From: a virus
Reading direction: 5' to 3' (one strand)
IMG/VR virus record: IMGVR_UViG_3300025872_000022
Location: 1-38,049 of that record
DNA length: 38,049 bases
Shown: piece by piece, positions 1-7,300 of the stretch
Layout: each line of letters starts with the position of its first letter
Position numbering within the stretch: the first letter of the stretch is position 1
The notes under the pieces: generated by a model
What the model was told of the DNA's origin: nothing
Databases searched by the model: none
What the model saw: only the letters and a program-made list of their open reading frames with translations
Position numbers and translations under genes: made by a program

Positions 1-127
1 AGGCAGGTCAAAGCATTCCCGGTATTAAATTAGTTCATGGTCGCGGTTCTCGTGTTTGGTTACTGTCGGAAGATGAGATGGCCGAGAAGCTGGTCAAGAT
101 GGGCATCCCGAAGTCTGCTGTCTACGA
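1..127. repeat. Terminal overlap of the circular assembly, left copy
   Basis: Bases 1-127 are identical to 37923-38049. The DUF2800 reading frame continues in phase from the right end into the left end, as expected when a circular or circularly permuted genome is cut at an arbitrary point. A repeat of exactly 127 bases, lying inside a coding region, matches a k-mer overlap left by a de Bruijn assembler better than a biological terminal repeat. The unique genome is therefore 37,922 bp. Confidence 0.9.
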
Positions 128-374
128 AACCAAACTCGTCACACCCGCCAAGGCTGAGAAGTTGACATGGGAAAAGCGTGACGGAACAAAGATGCAACTG
201 TCAGACCGCCAACTCAAGACGATGGAAAATGAGTATGTTGTTAAGTTGGCGGGTAGGTTGACCGTAGTTCCGGAATCAGACAATCGCCCCGCTGTTATAA
301 ATAACGCTGCGCCGATGTTTAACGCAGTCGAGGCAGCACCTGCTGCCGAATCCCTGCCCTCGTGGCTTTCTTAA
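1..374 (+). CDS. DUF2800 Cas4/RecB-like nuclease, C-terminal part
   Basis: This is the end of the gene that begins at 37001. Joined across the circle the protein has 431 codons, of which this piece supplies about the last 124. The frame opens at base 3 and stops with TAA at 372-374. The visible part is charged and helical and ends in an Ala/Pro-rich tail, and the catalytic motifs are in the part at the right end of the window. An internal ATG at 78 is not a real start, because the frame continues upstream through the join. About 240 nt without a long gene follow before the DUF2815 gene. Confidence 0.85.
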   Translation, partial: AGQSIPGIKLVHGRGSRVWLLSEDEMAEKLVKMGIPKSAVYETKLVTPAKAEKLTWEKRDGTKMQLSDRQLKTMENEYVVKLAGRLTVVPESDNRPAVINNAAPMFNAVEAAPAAESLPSWLS

Positions 375-613
375 CTTAACGATGGGTCTGCCAAGAGCAC
401 TTGGACGGCAACCATACGGTGAGCTACTTAATTGGAAAAAGTAACAGGATTACAGCCAGTGCGGGCGACGCTTAAAGCGTGGTGTACGGTGACGACTCAC
501 ACATCTTATGATGGGGTACACGAAACTGCGAAATGACCAATTATGTAGAAATGCTCACAGGTGGGTAATCAATCCCACACCCGTCACCTTTATTTTTAAC
601 TGGAGTAAATGTA
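375..613 (+). ncRNA. Candidate structured leader RNA upstream of DUF2815
   Basis: This 239-nt gap has no convincing ORF but several complementary segments. CCAAG 391-395 pairs with CTTGG 400-404, closed further out by ATGG 382-385 with CCAT 412-415. TACTT 425-429 pairs with AAGTA 439-443, ACGCT 468-472 with AGCGT 476-480, and GTGGG 561-565 with CCCAC 574-578. GTGTAC 482-487 can pair with GTACAC 516-521, while the adjacent GGTGACG 488-494 can pair with CGTCACC 582-588, an arrangement that would be a pseudoknot. The last stem lies just before the Shine-Dalgarno at 602-605. Structured motifs named after DUF2800 and DUF2815 genes have been described from comparative searches; I cannot tell whether this matches them. 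Pairings were found by eye, and any one 7-bp match could be chance. Confidence 0.45.
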
Positions 614-1276
614 ATGTCCGATATTATTTTTCTGAGCAATGTTCGTCTGTCCTTTCCTCATCTTGCTGAACCACAGCGACAAGTCAACGAACAAACGGGT
701 AAAGAGCGCGTGTCGTATAACTGCGAGTTCATCATGCCGCAAGATCATCAAGGCTTTCAGCAATTCATGCAGAAATATGGCGCTATGGCGTTGGAGAAGT
801 GGAAGGAACACGCTCAGACCGTTATGGGCATGATTCAGAATGATCGTAAGCTGCGCTGCTTCGGTCGTGGTGAAGAGAAGGTCAACAAGAAGACCTTTCA
901 ACCTTACGATGGGTATGCTGGTCATACTTTCATTACAGCCGGTCGTGACTCGCAGCCACAGATGATCCAAGCTGACGGTAAGCCTGTGGACGCTGGTAAC
1001 ACGATGGCATATCAACAACTGGCCCGCAAGATGTACGGCGGTTGCCGGGTGAACGCTGCCGTCAAGCCGTGGCTTCAAGAAAACAAACACGGTCGTGGCA
1101 TCCGTTGCGATCTAATTGCTGTGCAATTCTTTGCTGACGACACACCGTTCGGTGAGGGTGCAGTGGATGCATCGAACCTGTTCGGTGCCGTAGCTGGTGC
1201 CCCCGCTGGCATGTTTGGTTCTACCGCTGCTCCGGCTGCGGCTATGGGTCTGCCACCGTTCATGATGGGTCAGTGA
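614..1276 (+). CDS. DUF2815 predicted ssDNA-binding protein
   Basis: A 220-aa protein with the typical DUF2815 opening (a short hydrophobic strand followed by NVRLSFPHL) and family length. DUF2815 proteins are regarded as phage single-stranded-DNA-binding proteins and sit with DUF2800 nucleases and a DNA polymerase, exactly the context here. The C-terminus is a low-complexity Ala/Gly/Pro/Met tail, as in many SSBs. The start at 614 is set by GGAG at 602-605. The preceding 240 nt may be a regulatory leader, and a stable hairpin at 1283-1298 separates it from the polymerase. The family assignment is strong. The ssDNA-binding role is inferred from the family. Confidence 0.85.
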   Translation: MSDIIFLSNVRLSFPHLAEPQRQVNEQTGKERVSYNCEFIMPQDHQGFQQFMQKYGAMALEKWKEHAQTVMGMIQNDRKLRCFGRGEEKVNKKTFQPYDGYAGHTFITAGRDSQPQMIQADGKPVDAGNTMAYQQLARKMYGGCRVNAAVKPWLQENKHGRGIRCDLIAVQFFADDTPFGEGAVDASNLFGAVAGAPAGMFGSTAAPAAAMGLPPFMMGQ

Positions 1277-1282
1277 TCAACC

Positions 1283-1298
1283 GGGGGCTTCGGCCCCC
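1283..1298 (+). terminator. GC-rich UUCG hairpin between DUF2815 and polymerase
   Basis: GGGGGC at 1283-1288 pairs with GCCCCC at 1293-1298 around a UUCG tetraloop. Only a weak T stretch (TGTTTG) follows, so this may be a leaky terminator or an mRNA 3'-end stabiliser that lowers polymerase expression relative to the SSB. The polymerase start lies 18 nt further on. Confidence 0.6.
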
Positions 1299-1316
1299 TG
1301 TTTGCGAGTAAATGTA

Positions 1317-3191
1317 ATGAGTAACGACTATGTCTTCGACATCGAAACCTATCCAAACGTGTTCACGCTGGCAGTGGAACATGCGGACGCCCCGCTGCGC
1401 TGGATGTTTGAGATCAGCGACTGGCGTAACGACTCCCGCGAGATTGTTGAGTTTTTGACTTACCTTAAACAGACCAATGCTCGCATGGTCGGCTTTAATA
1501 ATTTAGGGTTTGACTACCCCGTCCTGCACACCCTGATCCGCATGGGTCACAGTGACGCCGATACGTTGTATCAAAAGGCGCAATCAATCATCGGGTCGCA
1601 GGATGAAGACGGTAGCAAGTGGATGCATCTTGTTAAACCGTCTGATCAATTTGTTCCTCAAATTGATTTGTTTAAGATTCACCACTTTGACAACAAGGCA
1701 CGCGCCACTAGTCTCAAGGTGTTGGAGTTTAATATGCGATCCGACACCATTGAGGACTTACCGTTCAAGGTGGGCACCAGCCTAACTCGTGAGCAGATTA
1801 AAGTGCTCAAGCAGTACAACCAGCATGACGTGGTGCAGACCAAGGCGTTCTATCACAAGAGCATCGACATGATCCACTTCCGTGAAGAACTGACGCGCAA
1901 GTACGCCCGGGACTTCATGAACCACAACGACACCAAGATCGGCAAAGACTACTTCGTCATGAAGCTAGAAGAAGCCGGTGTGGCCTGCTACGACTTCGGC
2001 CCCAAGGGTCGCACACCTCGGCAGACCAAGCGTCCAGTGATCCACCTCAAGGATGCCATCCTGCCGTGGATCAGCTTTGAGCAGCCCGAATTTAATCGAG
2101 TGCTGGACTGGCTCAAGGCGCAATCAATCACAGAAACCAAAGGCGTCTTCACTGACCTGACGGCCACGGTCAACGGGTTCACTTTTGTCTTTGGCCTCGG
2201 CGGCATCCATGGCTCCGTCGAATCGGAGGTCATTGAGTCCGATGATGAACATGTCATCGTGGACCTCGATGTCACCTCGTACTACCCGAACCTTGCCATC
2301 GTCAACGGGTTCCACCCGGCCCATCTTGGCAAAGAGTTTGTCAGCATCTACAAGCACCTGTTCGAGCAGCGCAAGCAGTACCCCAAGAAGTCCGCAGAAT
2401 CCGCGATGCTGAAGCTGGCACTCAATGGGGTGTACGGCGACTCCAACAACCAGTTCAGCGTGTTCTACGACCCGCTGTACACCATGACCATCACGCTCAA
2501 CGGTCAACTGCTGCTGTGCCTGCTGGCCGAAGGGTTGATGACGATCCCCGGGCTGCAACTCATTCAAGTGAACACGGACGGTCTGACCGTGCGGGTGCCC
2601 CGGAACATGAAGGTGTTGGTCGATCTGGCCCGAATGGCGTGGCAGGAGCGCACTGGCTTGAACCTTGAAGAAGCCATCTACAAGGCCATGATGATCCGCG
2701 ATGTGAACAACTACATTGGTGTGTTCGATCCTGCGTTTGCGAAACCCGGTGACCCGACTGTCAAGCGCAAGGGTGCCTATGAGTGGAAGATGGGCTGGCA
2801 CCAGAACGCCGGGGGTCTTGTGATTGCCAAGGTCGCCGAGAAGGTGCTGGTCGAGGGTGCGCCGATCCGTGAGACTGTGCAGCAGTGGCCCGATATCATG
2901 GACTTCATGCTTCGCACCAAGGTGCCGCGCAGCAGTTATCTGGCAATCGAGTGGGACGGGCAAGCCCCGCAGCAGTTGCAGAACATCACGAGATATTACA
3001 TCGCTGAAAACGGCGGACGCCTGTTCAAGTACATGCCACCCTTGAAAGGTAAAACCGAGTGGCGAAAAATTGGTGTCGAGAGTGGGTGGAATGTTCAGCC
3101 ATGTAATGACATTAAAGACGCGGGCAAGTTACCTGTAGATTTTGATTACTACGTTCGCGAAATCGAAAAACTTTGTTTGGGGTTAGCATGA
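1317..3191 (+). CDS. Family-B DNA polymerase with 3'-5' exonuclease
   Basis: A 624-aa replicative polymerase, short for family B. The N-terminal exonuclease shows Exo I (D8-I-E10), Exo II (NN then F65-D66) and Exo III (Y167 to D171). The polymerase domain has motif A DVTSYYPN (D318), motif B KLALNGVYG (K366, N370, Y373-G374) and motif C NTDG (D421). In typical family-B enzymes motif C is DTD; here the first Asp is Asn while the second, the metal-binding one, is kept. ATG 1317 is preferred to an in-frame TTG at 1302 because of GAG at 1306-1308, and its leader repeats the DUF2815 leader. The stop overlaps the next start (ATGA). It probably copies the phage genome with the SSB, helicase and primase encoded nearby. 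Confidence 0.9.
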   Translation: MSNDYVFDIETYPNVFTLAVEHADAPLRWMFEISDWRNDSREIVEFLTYLKQTNARMVGFNNLGFDYPVLHTLIRMGHSDADTLYQKAQSIIGSQDEDGSKWMHLVKPSDQFVPQIDLFKIHHFDNKARATSLKVLEFNMRSDTIEDLPFKVGTSLTREQIKVLKQYNQHDVVQTKAFYHKSIDMIHFREELTRKYARDFMNHNDTKIGKDYFVMKLEEAGVACYDFGPKGRTPRQTKRPVIHLKDAILPWISFEQPEFNRVLDWLKAQSITETKGVFTDLTATVNGFTFVFGLGGIHGSVESEVIESDDEHVIVDLDVTSYYPNLAIVNGFHPAHLGKEFVSIYKHLFEQRKQYPKKSAESAMLKLALNGVYGDSNNQFSVFYDPLYTMTITLNGQLLLCLLAEGLMTIPGLQLIQVNTDGLTVRVPRNMKVLVDLARMAWQERTGLNLEEAIYKAMMIRDVNNYIGVFDPAFAKPGDPTVKRKGAYEWKMGWHQNAGGLVIAKVAEKVLVEGAPIRETVQQWPDIMDFMLRTKVPRSSYLAIEWDGQAPQQLQNITRYYIAENGGRLFKYMPPLKGKTEWRKIGVESGWNVQPCNDIKDAGKLPVDFDYYVREIEKLCLGLA

Positions 3192-3457
3192 AAGCACGGG
3201 ACATTCAAATCGGCGGTGACCATTACAAGAACATGGGAGTTGAACCTTGGGATGTAGTTGACACATGGTCCATTGAGCAACGTATTGGGTTTTATCGTGG
3301 CGGTGCGCTTAAGTATCTAATGCGCATGGGAACTAAAGACGAAAACGTTCAAGAGATCCGCAAAGGTGCGCATTACATGCAAAAGTTAGCCGAAGTGTTG
3401 CAAGAACGCGATGATGATCTTAAACATCAACTTGATACCGGATTTCGTGATGCTTGA
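3188..3457 (+). CDS. DUF3310 small phage protein
   Basis: An 89-aa protein whose IGGDHYK motif near the N-terminus, followed by a PWD and a YLMRMGTKD segment, marks the DUF3310 (SaV-like) family common in phage replication operons. Molecular function is not established; the family is often listed near nucleotide-metabolism proteins. Start ATG 3188 overlaps the polymerase stop (ATGA), which indicates translational coupling; an in-frame TTG at 3173 is less likely. Its 3' end overlaps the VRR-NUC gene by 8 nt. Confidence 0.8.
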   Translation: MKARDIQIGGDHYKNMGVEPWDVVDTWSIEQRIGFYRGGALKYLMRMGTKDENVQEIRKGAHYMQKLAEVLQERDDDLKHQLDTGFRDA

Positions 3458-3734
3458 GAAACAAATCGAAGCCAAGGTCTGCGATTATGCTAAGACCAAA
3501 AACGTACTAGTTTACAAGTTCACCAGTCCCGCTCGTGCTGCGGTCCCTGATCGTTTGTTCATTCGGCCCGATGGTCGTATGTGGTTTTGCGAGTTCAAGC
3601 GCGGGGGTCAAAAGCCCACTGAAGCGCAGGAGCGCGAGCATCATAGGTTGCGTCAGTGCAAAGTGTCGGTTTTCGTGGTGGACAACGTAGAAGACGGTAA
3701 GGCGATGGTAGATATGATGGTGATGGGATGCTGA
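3450..3734 (+). CDS. VRR-NUC domain nuclease
   Basis: A 94-aa stand-alone VRR-NUC (PD-(D/E)XK superfamily) nuclease. The catalytic core is visible as VPD (D34) and CEFK (E48, K50), followed by the basic GGQKPT stretch typical of the family. Phage VRR-NUC proteins are thought to cut branched or junction DNA and usually lie directly before an SNF2-type helicase, as here. ATG 3450 lies inside the end of the DUF3310 gene and gives the usual N-terminus. The stop overlaps the helicase start by 7 nt, so polymerase, DUF3310, nuclease and helicase form a coupled chain. Confidence 0.88.
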   Translation: MLEKQIEAKVCDYAKTKNVLVYKFTSPARAAVPDRLFIRPDGRMWFCEFKRGGQKPTEAQEREHHRLRQCKVSVFVVDNVEDGKAMVDMMVMGC

Positions 3735-5134
3735 CACCTGACTTACTCCACGACTACCAAAAAAAGGCGGTTAACTTCCAGTCCACGCACCATCACTCGA
3801 TGCTGTGGCTGGACATGGGTCTAGGTAAGACCGTGATCACACTGACCAGCCTCGCGCATCTGATCAAGACCGGCTTCCTTCGCGGTGTGATTATTGTGGC
3901 TCCCATCCGGGTCATTCGGCTGGTGTGGCGGCAGGAGGCTGCGAAGTGGGAGCACACCAAGCACCTGCGGTTCAGTATGGTGGCGGGCACCAAGGACCAG
4001 CGCACCCGCGCTTTGCTGCGCCCCGCTGACGTGTACATGATCAACTACGAGAACCTTGGGTGGCTTGCTGAAACCTTGCAGACGTACTTTGTGAAGAAGG
4101 GCAAGCCGATGCCTTTCAATGGAATCATCTGGGACGAAATCAGCAAGATGAAAAACAGTGCCACAAACCGGGTAAAGGCGTTTCGCAAAATCGCTGATCA
4201 GTTCGATTGGACCACGGGATTGACCGGCACCCCTGCCAGCAACGGCTACAAAGACCTGCACGGTCAGTTTCTTGTGGTGGACAAGGGTGAGCGATTGGGC
4301 ACCAGCAAGACGCAATTTAAGACCCGGTTTTACAAAAAGGTCGGACCTTACAAGGAAGTGCCGTACGAGGACACCGAGGACACTATTAAAAAGCTGATTG
4401 GTGACATCACTTTGGAGATGAGTGCCGAGGACTATAATCCGTTGCCTGATTTAATTGTGAATAACGTAGAGATCGAAATGCCCGATGATCTGCGGGCTAA
4501 ATACGATAGGCTGGAGAAAGAATTCTTCCTCGTGCTTGATAGTGGTAAGGAGGTCGAAGCCTTCAACCAAGCGGCCTTGACTAATAAATGTCTTCAATTC
4601 TCCAATGGCGCAATGTACCCAATTGCCGGGATGCCGTTGTGGGAACCAGTGCATGACATGAAGCTGAACGCGCTGGAGGACATCATTGACGAGGCCCAAG
4701 GCTCGCCAATCCTGTGCGCCTACGCTTACCGCAGTGACGCCGAGCGCATCATGGAACGGTTTAAAGCGCTGCGCCCGATTAACCTAACCGAATGTAAGAG
4801 TGAATCGTCTTTAACTAACGCAATGCACCGATGGAAGACGGGCGACTGTTCGCTGATGATCGGCCACCCTGCAAGCATGGGTCACGGCATCGACGGCTTA
4901 CAGAAGAACGGTCACATCCTTGTGTGGTATGGCCTCAACTGGTCGCTGGACTTGTACGAGCAGTTCAATGCCCGAGTGCGCCGACAAGGGCAAGGGGCAC
5001 CCGTAATTTGTCATCGCATTCTGATGCAGAACACACTAGATCAGGCACAAGCGATGGCACTCGATGAGAAAGCTACAACTCAAGCAGGACTGCGCAATGC
5101 AGTCAAACAATATCGTCAATCTAAAGGAGTTTGA
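3728..5134 (+). CDS. SNF2-family DEAD-like helicase
   Basis: A 468-aa superfamily-2 helicase/translocase. Walker A is GLGKT (31-35), motif Ia the VAPIRV stretch (58-63), and motif II WDEIS (D136-E137, instead of DEAH). Motif III is TGTP (166-169), motif V the GHGIDGL stretch, and motif VI QFNARVRRQGQ near the C-terminus. Phage SNF2 proteins of this size remodel or unwind replication and recombination intermediates with their VRR-NUC partner. The start overlaps the VRR-NUC gene. One base separates its stop from the next ATG, with that gene's Shine-Dalgarno inside the helicase tail. A complete, ordinary member apart from the DEIS box. Confidence 0.9.
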   Translation: MLTPDLLHDYQKKAVNFQSTHHHSMLWLDMGLGKTVITLTSLAHLIKTGFLRGVIIVAPIRVIRLVWRQEAAKWEHTKHLRFSMVAGTKDQRTRALLRPADVYMINYENLGWLAETLQTYFVKKGKPMPFNGIIWDEISKMKNSATNRVKAFRKIADQFDWTTGLTGTPASNGYKDLHGQFLVVDKGERLGTSKTQFKTRFYKKVGPYKEVPYEDTEDTIKKLIGDITLEMSAEDYNPLPDLIVNNVEIEMPDDLRAKYDRLEKEFFLVLDSGKEVEAFNQAALTNKCLQFSNGAMYPIAGMPLWEPVHDMKLNALEDIIDEAQGSPILCAYAYRSDAERIMERFKALRPINLTECKSESSLTNAMHRWKTGDCSLMIGHPASMGHGIDGLQKNGHILVWYGLNWSLDLYEQFNARVRRQGQGAPVICHRILMQNTLDQAQAMALDEKATTQAGLRNAVKQYRQSKGV

Positions 5135-5135
5135 A

Positions 5136-5441
5136 ATGAGTTACGCGGAAATTGAAATGAAAATAGTACAGTGGGGAGAAGCCCGTGGCATTGTGCAGAA
5201 CGCTACCGCAATGTCACAAGCTATTAAGACACTTGAGGAAACCACTGAATTACTGGACGCAATCAACAAAAAGAATCTTAGCGAGGTGAAAGACGCTATT
5301 GGTGACATTGTGGTCACGTTGATCATGGTGTGCGCTGTGCTGGATGTTAATTTAGTGTCTTGCTTAAAGGACGCATATGGTGAGATTAAAGACCGTAAAG
5401 GTCATCTGACAAAAGAAGGTGTATTTATTAAAGAAGTGTGA
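5136..5441 (+). CDS. MazG-like nucleotide pyrophosphohydrolase
   Basis: A 101-aa all-alpha protein with the MazG signature: EETTE (E34, E35, E38) in one helix and DAIGD (D53, D57) in the next, the carboxylates that would hold magnesium. The usual ExxD of the second motif is replaced by DxxxD, as in some phage MazG-like proteins. Such enzymes hydrolyse (d)NTPs to monophosphates or lower alarmones during infection. ATG 5136 follows AAAGGAG at 5124-5130; in-frame upstream starts inside the helicase gene are less likely. Substrate cannot be told from sequence. Confidence 0.75.
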   Translation: MSYAEIEMKIVQWGEARGIVQNATAMSQAIKTLEETTELLDAINKKNLSEVKDAIGDIVVTLIMVCAVLDVNLVSCLKDAYGEIKDRKGHLTKEGVFIKEV

Positions 5442-5479
5442 TGCAGTTGTGTCACACTGAATTTAAAGGAGTAACTGTA

Positions 5480-5683
5480 ATGATTCGTAATTTATACAAC
5501 TGGTTAAAAAATGCATATTTGTCCCCAAGTGCCGAAACGATTGCCTTACGAGAATTAGAAGACGCAAGACGCAAATTGTTAGAAGCACAGAGCGGTCGTG
5601 AATATGCGACTTCTATGTGTAATTACTATGATGTAAAGATTAAACGTCTCACATCGTATTTGCACAATGCGACGGAGTTGTAA
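5480..5683 (+). CDS. Small coiled-coil phage protein
   Basis: A 67-aa protein with a Trp/Leu-containing N-terminal helix, then a long charged helix (ALRELEDARRKLLEAQ) that could be a coiled coil, and a YYDVKIKRL segment. Similar short proteins occur in many phage operons without a known function. The start is set by AAAGGAG at 5465-5471. Its initiation region (GAGTAACTGTAATG) closely repeats those of the DUF2815 and polymerase genes. Confidence 0.65.
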   Translation: MIRNLYNWLKNAYLSPSAETIALRELEDARRKLLEAQSGREYATSMCNYYDVKIKRLTSYLHNATEL

Positions 5684-5685
5684 TC

Positions 5686-6054
5686 ATGACGCCACCACCT
5701 AAAAACAAAGGGCGGCGCATCATAAAAATAAACGCCATTACGCAGGCAAAGCTAATCGAGGCGATGCTAGACGGTGTTTATACATGCGCGGAGTTGTGTG
5801 ATATCACCGGCCTATACTACTCGACGGTCCTGCATTATTGCCGAGAACTGCATCGCGCAGAGGCGGCGCATATTTGTGGATGGGCGAAAGACAAAAGAGG
5901 AAACACCACGTTAAGAATTTTTAAAATCGGACGCGGAAAAGACGCCAAGCCGAAAAAGCTAACAGGTGCAGAACGACATGCTAGGTGGCGACAAAAACAA
6001 AAATCTATTGAGTTAATCCACTTGTCAGCCGGAGATGGTCATGCGCAAGCGTAG
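5686..6054 (+). CDS. Helix-turn-helix DNA-binding protein
   Basis: A 122-aa basic protein. Residues about 15-60 look like a winged-helix or HTH domain (MLDGVYTCAELCDITGL followed by a recognition-helix-like YYSTVLHYCREL). The C-terminus carries a Lys/Arg-rich segment (KKLTGAERHARWRQKQK) often seen in phage DNA-binding proteins. It may regulate late transcription or its own operon, but the target is unknown. It starts two bases after the previous stop, with GGAG about 10 nt upstream, and overlaps the following gene. Confidence 0.6.
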   Translation: MTPPPKNKGRRIIKINAITQAKLIEAMLDGVYTCAELCDITGLYYSTVLHYCRELHRAEAAHICGWAKDKRGNTTLRIFKIGRGKDAKPKKLTGAERHARWRQKQKSIELIHLSAGDGHAQA

Positions 6055-6526
6055 TAAATATCGACCAAAGCGAGTATTGGCAAATCCACTCGGGTATGTC
6101 ATTGAATCAATGATTCCGGTAGCTCACTATGAAAGCTATCTTGTAGACCTCAAAATAAAAAACAGTGAGGCAATGTGTTCATTGATAAGCGGGAAAGCGA
6201 CAAAAGCCAATATTGACACGTTGGTCAATATGTCAAACATGACTGAAGTGCTGCATGAAATGGGATTCGGTAAAGAACATCACAACATCTGCACAGATGG
6301 GCGTTTTGCTATTTTCAGCATTGTACAGCGAGCCGTGAAACATGGTCGTTTTACACCCACCGGTCCAGAGATTCACATGCTTAATTCACTTATAGAATTG
6401 CACGATGCACAAATGAACATTGTGACAATACGCGACATTGAAAAAGCGTTAACGATCGCCCATCGCAAAATTACTCATGATAGAAACACGATGAAATTGC
6501 CATCCGTGCCGGAGATATTGAACTAG
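6041..6526 (+). CDS. Conserved phage protein of unknown function
   Basis: A 161-aa mostly alpha-helical protein with a basic start (MRKRSKYRPK). I recognise it only as a type seen near the end of replication operons in podophages, without a characterised role. ATG 6041 is preferred over ATG 6035 because GGAG at 6031-6034 then has normal spacing. It overlaps the upstream HTH gene by 14 nt and ends 8 bp from the convergent holin-like gene. In that gap AGGGT and ACCCT could form a weak bidirectional hairpin. Confidence 0.6.
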   Translation: MRKRSKYRPKRVLANPLGYVIESMIPVAHYESYLVDLKIKNSEAMCSLISGKATKANIDTLVNMSNMTEVLHEMGFGKEHHNICTDGRFAIFSIVQRAVKHGRFTPTGPEIHMLNSLIELHDAQMNIVTIRDIEKALTIAHRKITHDRNTMKLPSVPEILN

Positions 6527-6534
6527 GGTGTGTT

Positions 6535-6906
6535 TTATTTACCCTTGCGTGCGTAAAACAGTGTACGGTCGCCAAACAAATAGAACCCAACCGCAGCCGC
6601 AAAATTATCAACCGCGTCACTAGGTTGACCGTTCAATTTTAACGCAGCCCATGTACCCAATACCGTCATGGCGACAACAGGACGCATAAGACGCACGGCA
6701 GCTTCAACCCACGGGTATGACGGGTTAGTTCCTCCGGCGTCGTTCATTGTTTTGAACATGTCTAAATCAAGCTGCCGCATTTTGACATACTCGTCTACGT
6801 TGACCGGCTTGTAAGTGTCCGTCTGAATAAACCGACCGATTAAAGATTTTCCCAAATCTACAGCCAGCGGTCCCAATGCAGCGAGTATGGTCAACGGGTC
6901 CATCAT
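6535..6906 (-). CDS. Holin-like membrane protein (GTA_holin_3TM type)
   Basis: A 123-aa protein with three hydrophobic segments, around residues 5-25 (LTILAALGPLAVDL), 72-92 (RPVVAMTVLGTWAALKL) and 100-117, ending in a short basic tail. The central RP followed by a membrane segment and the late FGDRTLFY motif resemble the 3-TM holin family first seen in gene-transfer agents. A holin would permeabilise the inner membrane to release the adjacent endolysin. It is the last gene of the leftward late block, and its start overlaps the endolysin stop (ATGATGG). Function rests on topology and context. Confidence 0.6.
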   Translation of the reverse strand: MMDPLTILAALGPLAVDLGKSLIGRFIQTDTYKPVNVDEYVKMRQLDLDMFKTMNDAGGTNPSYPWVEAAVRLMRPVVAMTVLGTWAALKLNGQPSDAVDNFAAAVGFYLFGDRTLFYARKGK

Positions 6907-7298
6907 GGATATTCTTTACGCGGTAATTGAAAATGCGGACCATCTCGAAAAATTTTCCAATCGCCGCCCCATTCAATCGGAACACTGAGTTCATTCGCCG
7001 CTTCTTTCATTGCTGCGGCAATTTTGTAATACAGCGGCCAATCCCACCGAACTTCGTCTCCTACGTAAGCCCCAAGGTCAACGGCTTTAGCTAGACGATC
7101 GGGTCCGGGGATATGGCGCGAATTTAACGTTTGACTAGCCCCAATTGCCATTAGTGCTTTTTGACGTTCTAATGATCGCACTCCTTCGAGCACTCGAAAA
7201 TTAACTGTCGTAATTTGAATAGCGCGCCTGACTACATTAACTAAATGAGGATGAACACCTTTCAGTCGCAGATCGCAGCGTTGACTCAGTTCGTGCAT
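6903..7298 (-). CDS. M15-family endolysin (L-Ala-D-Glu peptidase type)
   Basis: A 131-aa peptidoglycan peptidase of the M15/VanY family. Predicted zinc ligands and catalytic residues are all present: H62 in SRH, D74 in AVDLG, E109 in PIEWGGDW, and H122 in GPHFQL. It would cleave the cross-linking peptide at lysis. ATG 7298 removes an N-terminal extension that would overlap the upstream membrane protein in another frame, although its Shine-Dalgarno (TTGGAAAA) is weak. No signal peptide is evident, so export needs the holin. Confidence 0.88.
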   Translation of the reverse strand: MHELSQRCDLRLKGVHPHLVNVVRRAIQITTVNFRVLEGVRSLERQKALMAIGASQTLNSRHIPGPDRLAKAVDLGAYVGDEVRWDWPLYYKIAAAMKEAANELSVPIEWGGDWKIFRDGPHFQLPRKEYP

Positions 7299-7300
7299 GA

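Noticed and set aside
488-588. tRNA-like acceptor pairing GGTGACG with CGTCACC in the DUF2815 leader
   Set aside because: The enclosed 87 nt lack a T arm (no GGTTCGAATCC-like stem-loop) and a plausible anticodon arm, so it is treated as part of a structured leader instead.
596-1090. Minus-strand frame of 164 codons over DUF2815
   Set aside because: Antisense to a recognised gene, without ribosome site.
2124-2963. Minus-strand open frame of 279 codons across the polymerase
   Set aside because: Antisense to conserved polymerase motifs, with no ribosome site or operon context.
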